Shown here in pieces: positions 8,783-16,983 of a DNA stretch of 64,000 nucleotides (position 1 is the first letter of the stretch; the number at the start of each line of letters is the position of its first letter). The notes under the pieces were generated by a model. That model was given only the letters and a program-made list of their open reading frames with translations, was not told the origin of the DNA and made no database searches. The position numbers were made by a program, and so were the translations under genes. The stretch spans positions 372,001 through 436,000 of the forward strand of contig NZ_PDZL01000001.1 in assembly GCF_002735705.1 (NCBI RefSeq), given 5' to 3'. This DNA is from Janthinobacterium sp. BJB426 (GTDB lineage: Bacteria; Pseudomonadota; Gammaproteobacteria; Burkholderiales; Burkholderiaceae_D).

Positions 8783-9037
8783 ATGGACGACAACGGCAAA
8801 CACATACGCGAACTGGAAAAGAAAGTCAGCGCCCTCAGCGATGCGCTGGCGCACCTGGGCAAGGGCACGACCTTGCAGGAATTGCTGCGCATCATACGTT
8901 TCCCCGGCTATACGACGCCAGCCGAATTCACTTTCAACGTCGCCATCCTCGACACCATGCTGGTGCAGGCCAATGCGCTGGAAAAGCTGGGGCAGGATTT
9001 GCTGGCGGGAGCGAAGCAAGTAGTGGTGAAACAGTGA
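8783..9037 (+). CDS. small conserved-looking hypothetical protein with N-terminal coiled coil
   Basis: This 84-residue protein is preceded by a very good Shine-Dalgarno (GAGGAGAG, 5-8 bp before ATG). Residues 1-25 (HIRELEKKVSALSDALAHLGKG) form an amphipathic heptad helix, followed by LQELLRIIRFPGYTTPAEF and a second helix to the C-terminus. It is rich in Leu/Ala, without Cys, signal peptide or membrane segment. The protein is probably cytoplasmic and oligomeric. I do not recognise the family. It stands alone between the carboxypeptidase and paaX and is followed at once by a long palindrome. Confidence 0.7.
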   Translation: MDDNGKHIRELEKKVSALSDALAHLGKGTTLQELLRIIRFPGYTTPAEFTFNVAILDTMLVQANALEKLGQDLLAGAKQVVVKQ

Positions 9038-9055
9038 GCAGACAGTAACTTATTC

Positions 9056-9159
9056 CTGAACGCCTGAAAAATGTTCAGGGCAAGGCGCAGGGTCGCAGGC
9101 AGTACGAACGTACGCCCAGGCCCTGCAACGCCGCCATGGACGTTTTGTCAGGTGTTCAG
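9056..9159. repeat. ~104-bp imperfect palindrome (REP/MITE-like or large terminator stem)
   Basis: The outer arms CTGAACgCCTGA (from 9056) and TCAGgTGTTCAG (to 9159) pair with one or two mismatches. The centre GTACG-AA-CGTAC (9102-9113) lies exactly at the midpoint of the outer arms, and CAGGG/CCCTG pairs lie between. It fills the gap between two convergent genes and its right arm overlaps the last 12 bp of paaX. It could serve as a bidirectional terminator for both or be an interspersed palindromic repeat. No second copy was noticed in this window. Confidence 0.65.
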
Positions 9160-10077
9160 ACCGCCAAATCGTTCGTAGAACCACGGCTCGACATTCGGCG
9201 CCTGCTCATCCTCGCGCCGCAGGGTGGCCAGGATATGTTCCTCGGCGGCCGCATACGTGATGCGGTACAGGTCGCGCGCCAATGCGTAGGCTTGCGTGCC
9301 GGGCCACGGTTCGGGCAGCAGTTCGACGGGCAGTTGAGGGTCATGCAATTGCACGCGTCGGTAGGCGTGCGTCAGCAGCGAGCGGATGACGAAGGCTTGC
9401 TCGGCATCGAACACGGGCGCCTCTTGCAGCAGGGTCAGCAGGGGCTGGAAGCTGGCGATGAATTTTTCGTAACCGGCCATCACTTCCGACAAGTCCCAGC
9501 AGTCGCCCACCATGTCGCGCAGGGGGCGCGTGCTGACACCCGGCAACTCTGTTGTGTGGCAGACATACAACTTGCCCTGCACCTCGTTGCGCACGAGGAT
9601 ATCTTCCAGCGCCTCCGTATTGCTGGCCGGATGGCCAAAGATGCCGGGAGAGATCAAACCATAGCCGGCCCACAATAATTCCTTGCGCAGCGCCCCCCGC
9701 TCGGCGGCGCCGATGCTGCCGGCCGGCCCGATCACCAGGGTCCAGCTGCCATCCCAGTGCACGACCAGCGGCGCATAGATGCGGCGATAGGCGCGTTCGA
9801 AGCGGGCCAGCGCCTCCGGGCGTATCGTATAGGCGCTGCGGCGGCCATCGCGCTGCGAGCTGAGCCAGCCTTCCTGCGCCAGGCGGAACACGCTGGTACG
9901 CAATAAACGGTCGTTGACGCCGAATGGCGCCAGCAGTTCGATCAGGCTGCCCAGCCAGATGGCGCCGCCGCGCGGCACGATGGCGTCGCCAAAGATGGTC
10001 ATCACCAGGGACTTCGAGCGCGGTGGGTCGCTTTCCAGGAAATCGGCTATCCATGCCGTGCAGCGGGTGTTCTTCAT
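9148..10077 (-). CDS. paaX: PaaX-family transcriptional repressor of phenylacetate degradation
   Basis: PaaX represses paa promoters and is released by phenylacetyl-CoA, the product of PaaK. This 309-residue protein has the N-terminal winged helix (residues 20-95, SKSLVMTIFGDAI, then LIELLAPFGVNDRLLRTSVFRLAQEGWL and the wing RDGRRSAYTI), the central PaaX domain (RIYAPLVVHWDGSWTLVIG) and a C-terminal region. Length is that of E. coli PaaX (about 316). It is divergent from paaA, with 267 bp between start codons, the expected layout for an autoregulated divergent promoter. Its 3' end reaches into the palindrome at 9056-9159. Confidence 0.93.
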   Translation of the reverse strand: MKNTRCTAWIADFLESDPPRSKSLVMTIFGDAIVPRGGAIWLGSLIELLAPFGVNDRLLRTSVFRLAQEGWLSSQRDGRRSAYTIRPEALARFERAYRRIYAPLVVHWDGSWTLVIGPAGSIGAAERGALRKELLWAGYGLISPGIFGHPASNTEALEDILVRNEVQGKLYVCHTTELPGVSTRPLRDMVGDCWDLSEVMAGYEKFIASFQPLLTLLQEAPVFDAEQAFVIRSLLTHAYRRVQLHDPQLPVELLPEPWPGTQAYALARDLYRITYAAAEEHILATLRREDEQAPNVEPWFYERFGGLNT

Positions 10078-10230
10078 GTGGTTCCGGTCTGGCCGTGTTG
10101 CGGTCGAATCAATAAAAGCAGCAGTTTACTTGGCTGCGCGGGTAGCGCGGCAATAATTTGCCGGAAGCGCTGGTGGCGCTCTGTAGTGTTTTCTCATCAG
10201 CAATATCATACGCACAAAAAAGCTGCACAA

Positions 10231-10258
10231 GATACGAATTTTTAAAATGATTCATATC
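10231..10258. promoter_or_regulatory. candidate PaaX operator in the paaX-paaA intergenic region
   Basis: An AT-rich imperfect palindrome has arms GATACGAAT (10231-10239) and ATTCATATC (10250-10258), differing from perfect symmetry at one position. It lies just upstream of a candidate -10 TATTAT (10287-10292) and about 85 bp before paaA. The sequence is not an obvious match to the E. coli PaaX box, so assignment to PaaX rests on position and symmetry. Confidence 0.4.
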
Positions 10259-10344
10259 AAGTGTATGCAAATCGTTTTTTGTATCGTATTATCTGTTCAT
10301 CGCACCGCGTTGCTGCGCAAAATCAAAGACATGGGAGACAGATC

Positions 10345-11334
10345 ATGTACGCACAAATGGTTGAAACCGGCCTCAAGAACGTCCGTTCCCTCGACGACAT
10401 GGGTCAAGAAGAGCGCGCTTTCCAGGCACGCATCGACGAAGGCATCAAGATCGAGGCCAAGGACTGGATGCCGGATGCCTACCGCAAGACCCTGATCCGC
10501 CAGATTTCGCAGCACGCGCACTCGGAAATCGTCGGCCAATTGCCCGAAGGTAACTGGGTCACGCGCGCGCCTACCCTGAAACGCAAGTCCATCCTGCTGG
10601 CCAAGATCCAGGACGAAGCGGGCCATGGCCTGTACCTGTACAGCGCCGCGGAAACCCTGGGCGTGTCGCGCGACGACTTGCTGGCCGCCTTGCACTCGGG
10701 CAAAGCCAAGTATTCCAGCATCTTTAATTATCCGACCCTGTCGTGGGCGGACATGGGCGCCATCGGCTGGTTGGTCGACGGTTCCGCCATCATCAACCAG
10801 ATTCCCCTGTGCCGTTGTTCCTACGGTCCGTATGCGCGCGCCATGATCCGCGTCTGCAAGGAAGAATCGTTCCATGCGCGCCAGGGCTACGACATCATGA
10901 TGTCGCTCTGCAAGGGCACGCCCGCGCAAAAAGCCATGGCGCAGGATGCCTTGAACCGCTGGTGGTGGCCTTCGCTGATGATGTTCGGCCCGTCCGACGC
11001 CGCTTCCGTCAACAGCGCCCAGTCGGCGCAATGGCGCATCAAGCTGTTCTCGAACGACGAATTGCGCCAGCGCATGGTCGACCAGACCGTGCCGCAGATT
11101 GAATACCTGGGCCTGACCGTGCCCGATCCCGACCTGAAGTTCAATGCGGAAACGGGCCACTATGAATTCGGCGAGATCGACTGGTCCGAGTTCAACAACG
11201 TCTTGAAGGGCAATGGCCCGTGCAACCGCGAACGCCTGCAAACGCGCGTGAAAGCGTATGAAGACGGTGAATGGTTCCGCGATGCCTTGGTCGCGTATGC
11301 AGACAAGCAAGCTGCTAACAAAGCGGCAGCGTAA
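10345..11334 (+). CDS. paaA: 1,2-phenylacetyl-CoA epoxidase, catalytic subunit PaaA
   Basis: PaaA is the di-iron catalytic subunit of the PaaABCE multicomponent oxygenase that converts phenylacetyl-CoA to its ring-1,2-epoxide. In this 329-residue protein the carboxylate and histidine iron ligands are visible in [15 protein letters not shown] (E-x2-H) and [14 protein letters not shown] (E-x2-H), giving the doubled motif of bacterial multicomponent monooxygenases. The start is the ATG of MYAQMVETG, after a GGGAGAC Shine-Dalgarno. The longer open frame upstream is in the promoter. It is the first gene of the plus-strand paa operon and is followed 28 bp later by paaB. Confidence 0.96.
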   Translation: MYAQMVETGLKNVRSLDDMGQEERAFQARIDEGIKIEAKDWMPDAYRKTLIRQISQHAHSEIVGQLPEGNWVTRAPTLKRKSILLAKIQDEAGHGLYLYSAAETLGVSRDDLLAALHSGKAKYSSIFNYPTLSWADMGAIGWLVDGSAIINQIPLCRCSYGPYARAMIRVCKEESFHARQGYDIMMSLCKGTPAQKAMAQDALNRWWWPSLMMFGPSDAASVNSAQSAQWRIKLFSNDELRQRMVDQTVPQIEYLGLTVPDPDLKFNAETGHYEFGEIDWSEFNNVLKGNGPCNRERLQTRVKAYEDGEWFRDALVAYADKQAANKAAA

Positions 11335-11362
11335 ATACATAAGACAGATAGGGGATAGCAAC

Positions 11363-11647
11363 ATGAGCAAAGAATGGCCATTGTGGGAAGTTTTCATCCG
11401 CAGCCAGCACGGCCTGGCGCACAAGCATGTGGGCAGCCTGCACGCTTCCGACGCCACCATGGCGGTCAACCATGCGCGCGACGTCTACACGCGCCGCAAT
11501 GAAGGCGTGAGCATCTGGGTGGTGCGCGCGGCCGATATCGTCGCCAGCAGCCCCGGCGACAAGGGCGCCCTGTTCGAACCGTCGAACAGCAAGGTGTACC
11601 GCCATCCCACCTTCTTCCCGATGCCGGAAGAAGTCAAGAACCTGTGA
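11363..11647 (+). CDS. paaB: phenylacetyl-CoA epoxidase subunit PaaB
   Basis: PaaB is the small subunit of the epoxidase, thought to bridge PaaAC to the reductase. The product is 94 residues, in line with E. coli PaaB (95). It begins MSKEWPLWEVFIRSQHGLAHKHVGSLHA, the family signature, and contains YTRRNEGVSIWVV. The ATG follows AGGGGATAGCAAC, a good ribosome site; the open frame extending back into paaA is ignored. Its stop TGA overlaps the ATG at 11647. Confidence 0.96.
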   Translation: MSKEWPLWEVFIRSQHGLAHKHVGSLHASDATMAVNHARDVYTRRNEGVSIWVVRAADIVASSPGDKGALFEPSNSKVYRHPTFFPMPEEVKNL

Positions 11648-11661
11648 TGGGAGCGCTTGCA

Positions 11662-12414
11662 ATGGATGATAAGGTCAACTACCTTTTGCGCCTGGGCGAC
11701 AATGCCCTGATCCTCAGCCAGCAGCTGTCGCAGCTGTGCGGCAAGGGCCCTGCGCTGGAAGAAGACATGGCGCTGACCAACGTGGCGCTGGATCTGCTGG
11801 GCCAGACGCGTTTGTGGTTCAGCTACGCGGCCGAACTGGAAAACGCGGGCCGCGACGAGGACGACATCGCTTTTTTACGCGACGCCCACGATTTCAAGAA
11901 CTGCCTGCTGGTCGAACAGCCGAACGGCAATTACGCCGACACGATGATGCGCCAGTTCTTCTTCGACAGCTGGCACTATTTCCAGCTGCTGGAACTGACG
12001 AAATCGACGGATGCGCGCATCGTCGAGGTGGCGCAAAAGTCGATCAAGGAAGTGACCTATCACTTGCGCCGCAGCGGCGACCTGATCGTGCGCCTCGGCG
12101 ACGGCACGGCGGACAGCCACGCCAAGACGCAGGCTGCCGCCGACAAGCTGTGGATGTACACGGGCGAGATGTTCAAGTACGACGCCGTCGACCAGGCCAT
12201 GGTCGCCGTCGGCATCGCGCCGCCATCGGACGTGCTGCGCCGGGCTTTCCTCGAACACGTGGCCGAGATCTTCGCCGAAGCGACGCTTGTCATGCCGGCG
12301 CCCGACGCCTGGATGCAAAAGGGCGGCAAGCAGGGCGCGCACACGGAGCACCTGGGTTTTATCCTGGCCGAGATGCAGTTTCTGCAGCGCGCCTATCCCG
12401 GGGCGGAGTGGTAA
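11662..12414 (+). CDS. paaC: phenylacetyl-CoA epoxidase structural subunit PaaC
   Basis: PaaC pairs with PaaA as the non-catalytic ferritin-like subunit and stabilises it. The product is 250 residues, close to E. coli PaaC (248). It begins MDDKVNYLLRLGDNALILSQ, which aligns without gap with the start of the E. coli protein, so I choose this ATG over one 15 bp upstream that overlaps the paaB stop. Conserved segments include LLVEQPNGNYADTMMRQFFFDSWH and GKQGAHTEHLGFILAEMQFLQR. paaD starts inside its stop codon (TAATG). Confidence 0.95.
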   Translation: MDDKVNYLLRLGDNALILSQQLSQLCGKGPALEEDMALTNVALDLLGQTRLWFSYAAELENAGRDEDDIAFLRDAHDFKNCLLVEQPNGNYADTMMRQFFFDSWHYFQLLELTKSTDARIVEVAQKSIKEVTYHLRRSGDLIVRLGDGTADSHAKTQAAADKLWMYTGEMFKYDAVDQAMVAVGIAPPSDVLRRAFLEHVAEIFAEATLVMPAPDAWMQKGGKQGAHTEHLGFILAEMQFLQRAYPGAEW

Positions 12415-12947
12415 TGAACATGGTCGCTGGCGCCGCGGCGCTGGACGCCGCCCAGGTCTGGACCTGGCTCGGTGACGTGCCGGACCCGGAAATCCCCGTC
12501 ATTTCGGTGGTGGACCTGGGCATCGTGCGCGCCGTCGAAGTCACGGATAGTGATGCCTGCATCGTGACGATCACGCCCACGTATTCGGGCTGCCCGGCCA
12601 TGCAGGTGATCGCCGATGCCGTCACGGATGCCTTGCGCAGCCATGGCGTGGCCAAGGTGACGCTGGTGAACCAGCTGGCGCCCGCCTGGACCACGGACTG
12701 GATGAGCGAAGCGGGCAAGGCCAAGCTGAAAGGCTATGGCATCGCCCCGCCGCAGCAGCAGGTGATCGACATCAGCGGTTTGAAAGGCGGTGTCAAGCGC
12801 CAGGCGATGCCGAAGCTGGACGTGATCTGCCCGAACTGCGGCTCGACGCATACGCAGCTGACCAGCCAGTTCGGCTCCACGCCGTGCAAGGCCCTGTACA
12901 AATGCCTGGCTTGCCGTGAACCGTTTGACTACTTCAAGTGCCACTAA
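12414..12947 (+). CDS. paaD: phenylacetate degradation protein PaaD (MIP18/DUF59, Fe-S assembly-type)
   Basis: PaaD is needed for epoxidase activity in vivo and is thought to help mature the metal centres. This 177-residue protein has an N-terminal MIP18/DUF59 domain (DPEIPVISVVDLGIVRAVEV, TPTYSGCPAMQVIADAV) and a C-terminal zinc-ribbon-like segment with Cys139-x2-Cys142 and Cys164-x2-Cys167 followed by FDYFKCH. All cysteines expected of PaaD are present. The ATG overlaps the paaC stop by one base (TAATG), implying translational coupling. Confidence 0.94.
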   Translation: MNMVAGAAALDAAQVWTWLGDVPDPEIPVISVVDLGIVRAVEVTDSDACIVTITPTYSGCPAMQVIADAVTDALRSHGVAKVTLVNQLAPAWTTDWMSEAGKAKLKGYGIAPPQQQVIDISGLKGGVKRQAMPKLDVICPNCGSTHTQLTSQFGSTPCKALYKCLACREPFDYFKCH

Positions 12948-12987
12948 AAAAATCAGGCACACGTTCCGAAGAAACTGGAGATGAAGC

Positions 12988-14067
12988 ATGAGTAAATTTT
13001 ATCCGCTGTGCGTAGCGAACGTGCGCAACGAAACGCGCGACACCATCGCCGTCACGTTCGACGTGCCAGCCGAGCTGCAGCAGCAGTTCCGCTTCCAGCA
13101 GGGCCAGCACCTGACCTTGCGCGCCCATATCAATGCAGAAGACGTGCGCCGCTCGTATTCCATCTGTTCCGCGGTGCAGGACGGCACCCTGCGCGTGGCC
13201 ATCAAGCGCACGCCGGGTGGCGCCTTTTCGACCTGGGCGAACGACACCTTGAAGGCCGGCGCCACGATCGAGGTGATGCCGCCCATGGGCCACTTCAATG
13301 TGCCGCTCGACTGCGTCAACCGCAAGCACTACCTGGCGTTCGCGGCCGGCAGCGGCATCACACCCATCCTCTCCATCATCAAGACGACCTTGCTGACGGA
13401 ACCCCTGAGCCGCTTCACCCTGTTCTACGGTAACCGCGCCTCGTCGTCCGTCATCTTCAAGGAAGAATTGACGGACCTGAAGGATGTGTACCTGGAGCGT
13501 TTGAACCTCGTCTATGTGATGAGCCGCGAGCAGCAGGACATCGAACTGTTCAACGGCCGCATCACGCAGGAAAAATGCGAGCAGTTCCTGCAGCACTGGA
13601 TCCGTGTGGAAGACTACGACAACGCCTTTATCTGCGGGCCGGAAGACATGATGCTGGGCGTCTCCGCCGCCCTGCAGGCAGCCGGCATGCCCAAGCAAAA
13701 TATCAAGATCGAACTGTTCGCCGCCAGCATCCCGAAAAACGCCCACAAGCCGCGCGCCCAGCTCGATGCTGGCGTGGTGCAGGAAACGGAAGTGACTGTC
13801 ATCATGGATGGCAATCACACCACTTTCACGATGGACAAGGACAAGGAATCCATCCTCGACGCGGGCCTGCGCCAAGGCATCGATATGCGCTACTCGTGCA
13901 AGGGCGGCGTGTGCTCTACCTGCCGCTGCAAGATCCTCGACGGCAAGGTTGAAATGGACGTCAACTACGCGCTGGAAGACTATGAGGTGGCGCGCGGCTT
14001 CGTCCTCAGTTGCCAGAGTTTTCCGCTCACCGACAAGGTCGTGGTCGACTTCGATCAGGCTGAATAA
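12988..14067 (+). CDS. paaE: phenylacetyl-CoA epoxidase reductase subunit PaaE
   Basis: PaaE passes electrons from NADPH through FAD and a [2Fe-2S] centre to PaaA. Residues 1-100 form the FAD-binding barrel with RRSYSICS, residues 105-235 the NAD(P) domain with AAGSGITPILSIIKT, and residues 265-359 a plant-type ferredoxin domain with Cys304-x4-Cys309-x2-Cys312 and Cys342. At 359 residues it matches the family (E. coli 356). There is a 40-bp gap after paaD with a GGAGATG ribosome site. Confidence 0.95.
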   Translation: MSKFYPLCVANVRNETRDTIAVTFDVPAELQQQFRFQQGQHLTLRAHINAEDVRRSYSICSAVQDGTLRVAIKRTPGGAFSTWANDTLKAGATIEVMPPMGHFNVPLDCVNRKHYLAFAAGSGITPILSIIKTTLLTEPLSRFTLFYGNRASSSVIFKEELTDLKDVYLERLNLVYVMSREQQDIELFNGRITQEKCEQFLQHWIRVEDYDNAFICGPEDMMLGVSAALQAAGMPKQNIKIELFAASIPKNAHKPRAQLDAGVVQETEVTVIMDGNHTTFTMDKDKESILDAGLRQGIDMRYSCKGGVCSTCRCKILDGKVEMDVNYALEDYEVARGFVLSCQSFPLTDKVVVDFDQAE

Positions 14068-14117
14068 AGCCGGCGCAGGGCTGGTGCCCTGCCGTACCCA
14101 TTAAAAAGCGAGACGCC

Positions 14118-14909
14118 ATGAGCTACCAAAACATCCTCTTTACCATCGAGCAGGGCATCGCCACCCTGACCCTGAACCGCCCCGACAAGCTCAATAGCTT
14201 TACACAAGCCATGCACGAGGAAGTGCGCGACGCGATTGCCAAGGTCAATGCCGACAGCGCCGTGCGCGTCTTCGTGCTGACGGGTGCGGGCCGCGGCTTT
14301 TGCGCGGGCCAGGATCTGTCCGACCGCGCCGTGGAACCGGGTTCGAAGGGTGTGGACCTGGGCGAATCCGTGGAAAAGAACTATGCGCCGCTGGTGCTGG
14401 CCTTGAAAGCCTTGCCGATGCCCGTGATCTGCGCCGTCAACGGCGTGGCCGCCGGCGCGGGCGCCAACCTGGCGCTGGCCTGCGACATCGTCATCGCCGG
14501 CAAGTCGGCCAGTTTTGTCGAAGTGTTCTGCAAACTGGGCCTGATCCCGGACACGGGCGGCACCTTCTTCCTGCCGCGCCTGATCGGTTCGGCGCGCGCC
14601 ATGGGCCTGGCCATGCTCGGCGAAAAACTGACGGCGGAAAAGGCGGAAGACTGGGGCCTGATCTGGAAATGCGTCGAGGATGCGGAACTGGCGCAGGAAA
14701 CGCGCAAGCTGGCCGTGCATTTTTCCACGGCGCCGACCAAGGGCCTGGCCTACACCAAGCAGGCGCTGGCCGCCAGCGGCGCCAATACCCTTCCGCAGCA
14801 GCTTGCGCTGGAAGCGCGCATGATGAGCGATCTCGGTAACAGCGACGATTACCGCGAAGGCGTGGCCGCCTTCATGGAAAAGCGCGCACCGCAATTCAAG
14901 GGACATTGA
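14118..14909 (+). CDS. paaG: ring-1,2-epoxyphenylacetyl-CoA isomerase (crotonase fold)
   Basis: PaaG isomerises the ring epoxide to the oxepin (oxepin-CoA) and later shifts a double bond in the beta-oxidation part. This 263-residue crotonase-fold protein has the oxyanion-hole segments GAGRGFCAGQDLSDRAVE and NGVAAGAGANLALACDIVIA, and the active-site loop KLGLIPDTGGTFFLPRLIG, in which the Asp is the usual PaaG catalytic residue. It is 50 bp after paaE and one base before paaH. No paaF-like second crotonase occurs in the cluster. Confidence 0.92.
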   Translation: MSYQNILFTIEQGIATLTLNRPDKLNSFTQAMHEEVRDAIAKVNADSAVRVFVLTGAGRGFCAGQDLSDRAVEPGSKGVDLGESVEKNYAPLVLALKALPMPVICAVNGVAAGAGANLALACDIVIAGKSASFVEVFCKLGLIPDTGGTFFLPRLIGSARAMGLAMLGEKLTAEKAEDWGLIWKCVEDAELAQETRKLAVHFSTAPTKGLAYTKQALAASGANTLPQQLALEARMMSDLGNSDDYREGVAAFMEKRAPQFKGH

Positions 14910-14910
14910 T

Positions 14911-16479
14911 ATGACCGCATTGGCAAATAACAGTATCGTCGCTGTCATCGGTAGCGGCGCCATGGGCGCCGGTATCGCGCAGGTGGCCGCGGCCGCCGGC
15001 TACAGAGTCAAACTGTATGACACGCGGGCGGAAGCGGTGAGCAAGGCCTTGCTTGACATCGGCAAGATGTATGCGAAGCTGGCCGACAAGGGCCGCATGA
15101 CGCTTGACGAAGCCACTGCCGCCACGGCGCGCCTGCAGGCGGCCGGCAGCCTGGCCGATGTGAGCGATGCTGCCCTGGTGGTGGAAGCCATCGTGGAAAA
15201 TCTCGATGTCAAGCGCGGCCTGTTCGCCGAACTGGAATCACTGGTGGCCGACGACTGCATCCTGGCGACGAACACTTCTTCGATTTCCGTCACGGCGATT
15301 GCCGCCAAGCTGCGCCGCCCTGAACGCCTGGTCGGCATGCATTTCTTTAATCCCGTGCCCTTGATGGCGCTGGTGGAAGTGATCAGTGGCCTGGCCACCA
15401 GCGAGCAGGTTGCCGCCACCGTCTACGACACCTCGATTGCCTGGGGCAAGAACCCCGTGCATGCGAAATCGACGCCGGGCTTCATCGTCAACCGCGTCGC
15501 CCGTCCGTTTTACGCGGAAGGCTGGCGCTTGCTGAACGAACAGGCGGGCGATGCCGCCACCATCGATGCCGTGCTGCGCGAGGCGGGCGGATTCCGCATG
15601 GGCCCATTCGAATTGATGGACCTGATCGGCCACGATGTGAATTTCTCCGTCACGCAATCCGTGTTCGGCGCTTATTTCAACGACCCGCGCTTCACGCCGT
15701 CCGTGCTGCAGCAGGAAATGGTCAACGCCGGTTTCCTGGGCCGCAAATCGGGCCGTGGCTTTTACCCGTATGGCGAAGGTGCCGTTGCCCCCGTGGCGCA
15801 GGCGGAAAGCGCGCAAGCGACCCCGGAATTCGTCGCCCTGTCGGCAGCCATCGGCGGCGATGGCCGTGGCCACAGCGGCATCATCCACAGCCTGGTGCAG
15901 CGCCTGGAGCACGCGGGCATCACCGTCAGCCGCCGCGTGACGCAGGAAGGCCAGACACACGATGAAGCGCCTGCCCTGCATTGCCATGGCGCCGCGATCT
16001 ATCTGACAGATGGCCGCAGCGCCACCCAGCGCGCGCACGACAACCAGCATCCGGATACGGTGCTGTTCGACCTGGCGCTCGATTACGCCGGTGCCAAGCG
16101 CATCGCCGTGGCCCGTGCGGACCAGTGCAGCGATACCGCCTACGCGGCCGTCGTCGGCCTGTTCCAGGCGGCCGGTTTCATCGTCACGCGCCTGGATGAC
16201 GTGCCGGGCCTGGCCGTCATGCGCACCGTCGCCATGCTGGCCAATGAAGCGGCAGACGCCGTCAACCAGGGCGTGTGCACGGTGGCTGCCGTCGATATCG
16301 CCATGCAGAAGGGCGTCAACTATCCACGCGGACCGCTGGCCTGGGCCGATGCCGTCGGCGTCCAGCACATCGTCACCGTACTGCAGCACCTGGCGCTGGG
16401 CTATGGCGAAGACCGCTACAGGGTCTCGCCGCTGCTGCGCCGCAAACTTGCCAATGGAGATCGCTTTCATGCCGAATGA
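14911..16479 (+). CDS. paaH: 3-hydroxyadipyl-CoA dehydrogenase
   Basis: PaaH oxidises 3-hydroxyadipyl-CoA to 3-oxoadipyl-CoA with NAD+. The 522-residue protein has the Rossmann domain (VIGSGAMGAGIAQVAAAAGYRVKLYD, residues 12-37), the substrate segment GMHFFNPVPLMALVEVI and a first C-terminal 3HCDH domain (STPGFIVNRVARPFYAEG). A second, degenerate 3HCDH C-terminal repeat (residues 390-515, LAVMRTVAMLANEAADAVNQG) is typical of the long PaaH form. The last 11 bp overlap the paaI start. Confidence 0.93.
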   Translation: MTALANNSIVAVIGSGAMGAGIAQVAAAAGYRVKLYDTRAEAVSKALLDIGKMYAKLADKGRMTLDEATAATARLQAAGSLADVSDAALVVEAIVENLDVKRGLFAELESLVADDCILATNTSSISVTAIAAKLRRPERLVGMHFFNPVPLMALVEVISGLATSEQVAATVYDTSIAWGKNPVHAKSTPGFIVNRVARPFYAEGWRLLNEQAGDAATIDAVLREAGGFRMGPFELMDLIGHDVNFSVTQSVFGAYFNDPRFTPSVLQQEMVNAGFLGRKSGRGFYPYGEGAVAPVAQAESAQATPEFVALSAAIGGDGRGHSGIIHSLVQRLEHAGITVSRRVTQEGQTHDEAPALHCHGAAIYLTDGRSATQRAHDNQHPDTVLFDLALDYAGAKRIAVARADQCSDTAYAAVVGLFQAAGFIVTRLDDVPGLAVMRTVAMLANEAADAVNQGVCTVAAVDIAMQKGVNYPRGPLAWADAVGVQHIVTVLQHLALGYGEDRYRVSPLLRRKLANGDRFHAE

Positions 16480-16915
16480 AGACCTTAACATGAGCGCGCA
16501 AGCACTGGCCGAAGCGGCCGCCGCATCGATGCTGTCGCGCGATAACGCCACCGCCGCCATGGGCATCGCCCTGGCCGACGTGGGCCCCGGTCATGCGCGC
16601 ATGACGATGACGGTGCGCGCCGACATGCTCAATGGCCACCAGACCTGCCACGGCGGTTTTATCTTTGCCCTGGCCGACAGCGCCTTCGCGTTTGCCTGCA
16701 ACAGCTACAACCTGAACACCGTGGGCGCCGGCTGCACCATCGATTACCTGGCGCCTGGCCGCGAAGGCGACGTGCTGACGGCGCATGCCGTCGAACAGGC
16801 GCTGGCCGGCAAGAGCGGCGTGTATGACGTCAAGGTCAGCAACCAGGACGGGCGCGCCATCGCGCTCTTCCGTGGCAAGTCGATACGCGTGGCGGGTGAA
16901 GTCATCAGCAATTGA
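16469..16915 (+). CDS. paaI: hotdog-fold phenylacetyl-CoA/hydroxyphenylacetyl-CoA thioesterase PaaI
   Basis: PaaI is a proofreading thioesterase that frees CoA from dead-end phenylacetyl-CoA derivatives. The 148-residue product has the hotdog signature MLNGHQTCHGGFIFALADSAFAFACNSY, with the catalytic Asp in ALADS, and ends in the GKSGVYDVKVSNQ strand. I start at ATG 16469 (MPNEDLNMSAQ), which overlaps paaH by 11 bp and has GGAG nine bases upstream. A second in-frame ATG at 16490 would give a length closer to E. coli PaaI, so the start is uncertain by 7 codons. Confidence 0.92.
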   Translation: MPNEDLNMSAQALAEAAAASMLSRDNATAAMGIALADVGPGHARMTMTVRADMLNGHQTCHGGFIFALADSAFAFACNSYNLNTVGAGCTIDYLAPGREGDVLTAHAVEQALAGKSGVYDVKVSNQDGRAIALFRGKSIRVAGEVISN

Positions 16916-16983
16916 AGTGACAAGAGCAGGCTTGAACTGCCGGAACGAATTACACAGTTATAGAACCGAATCAGGAGACAGAG

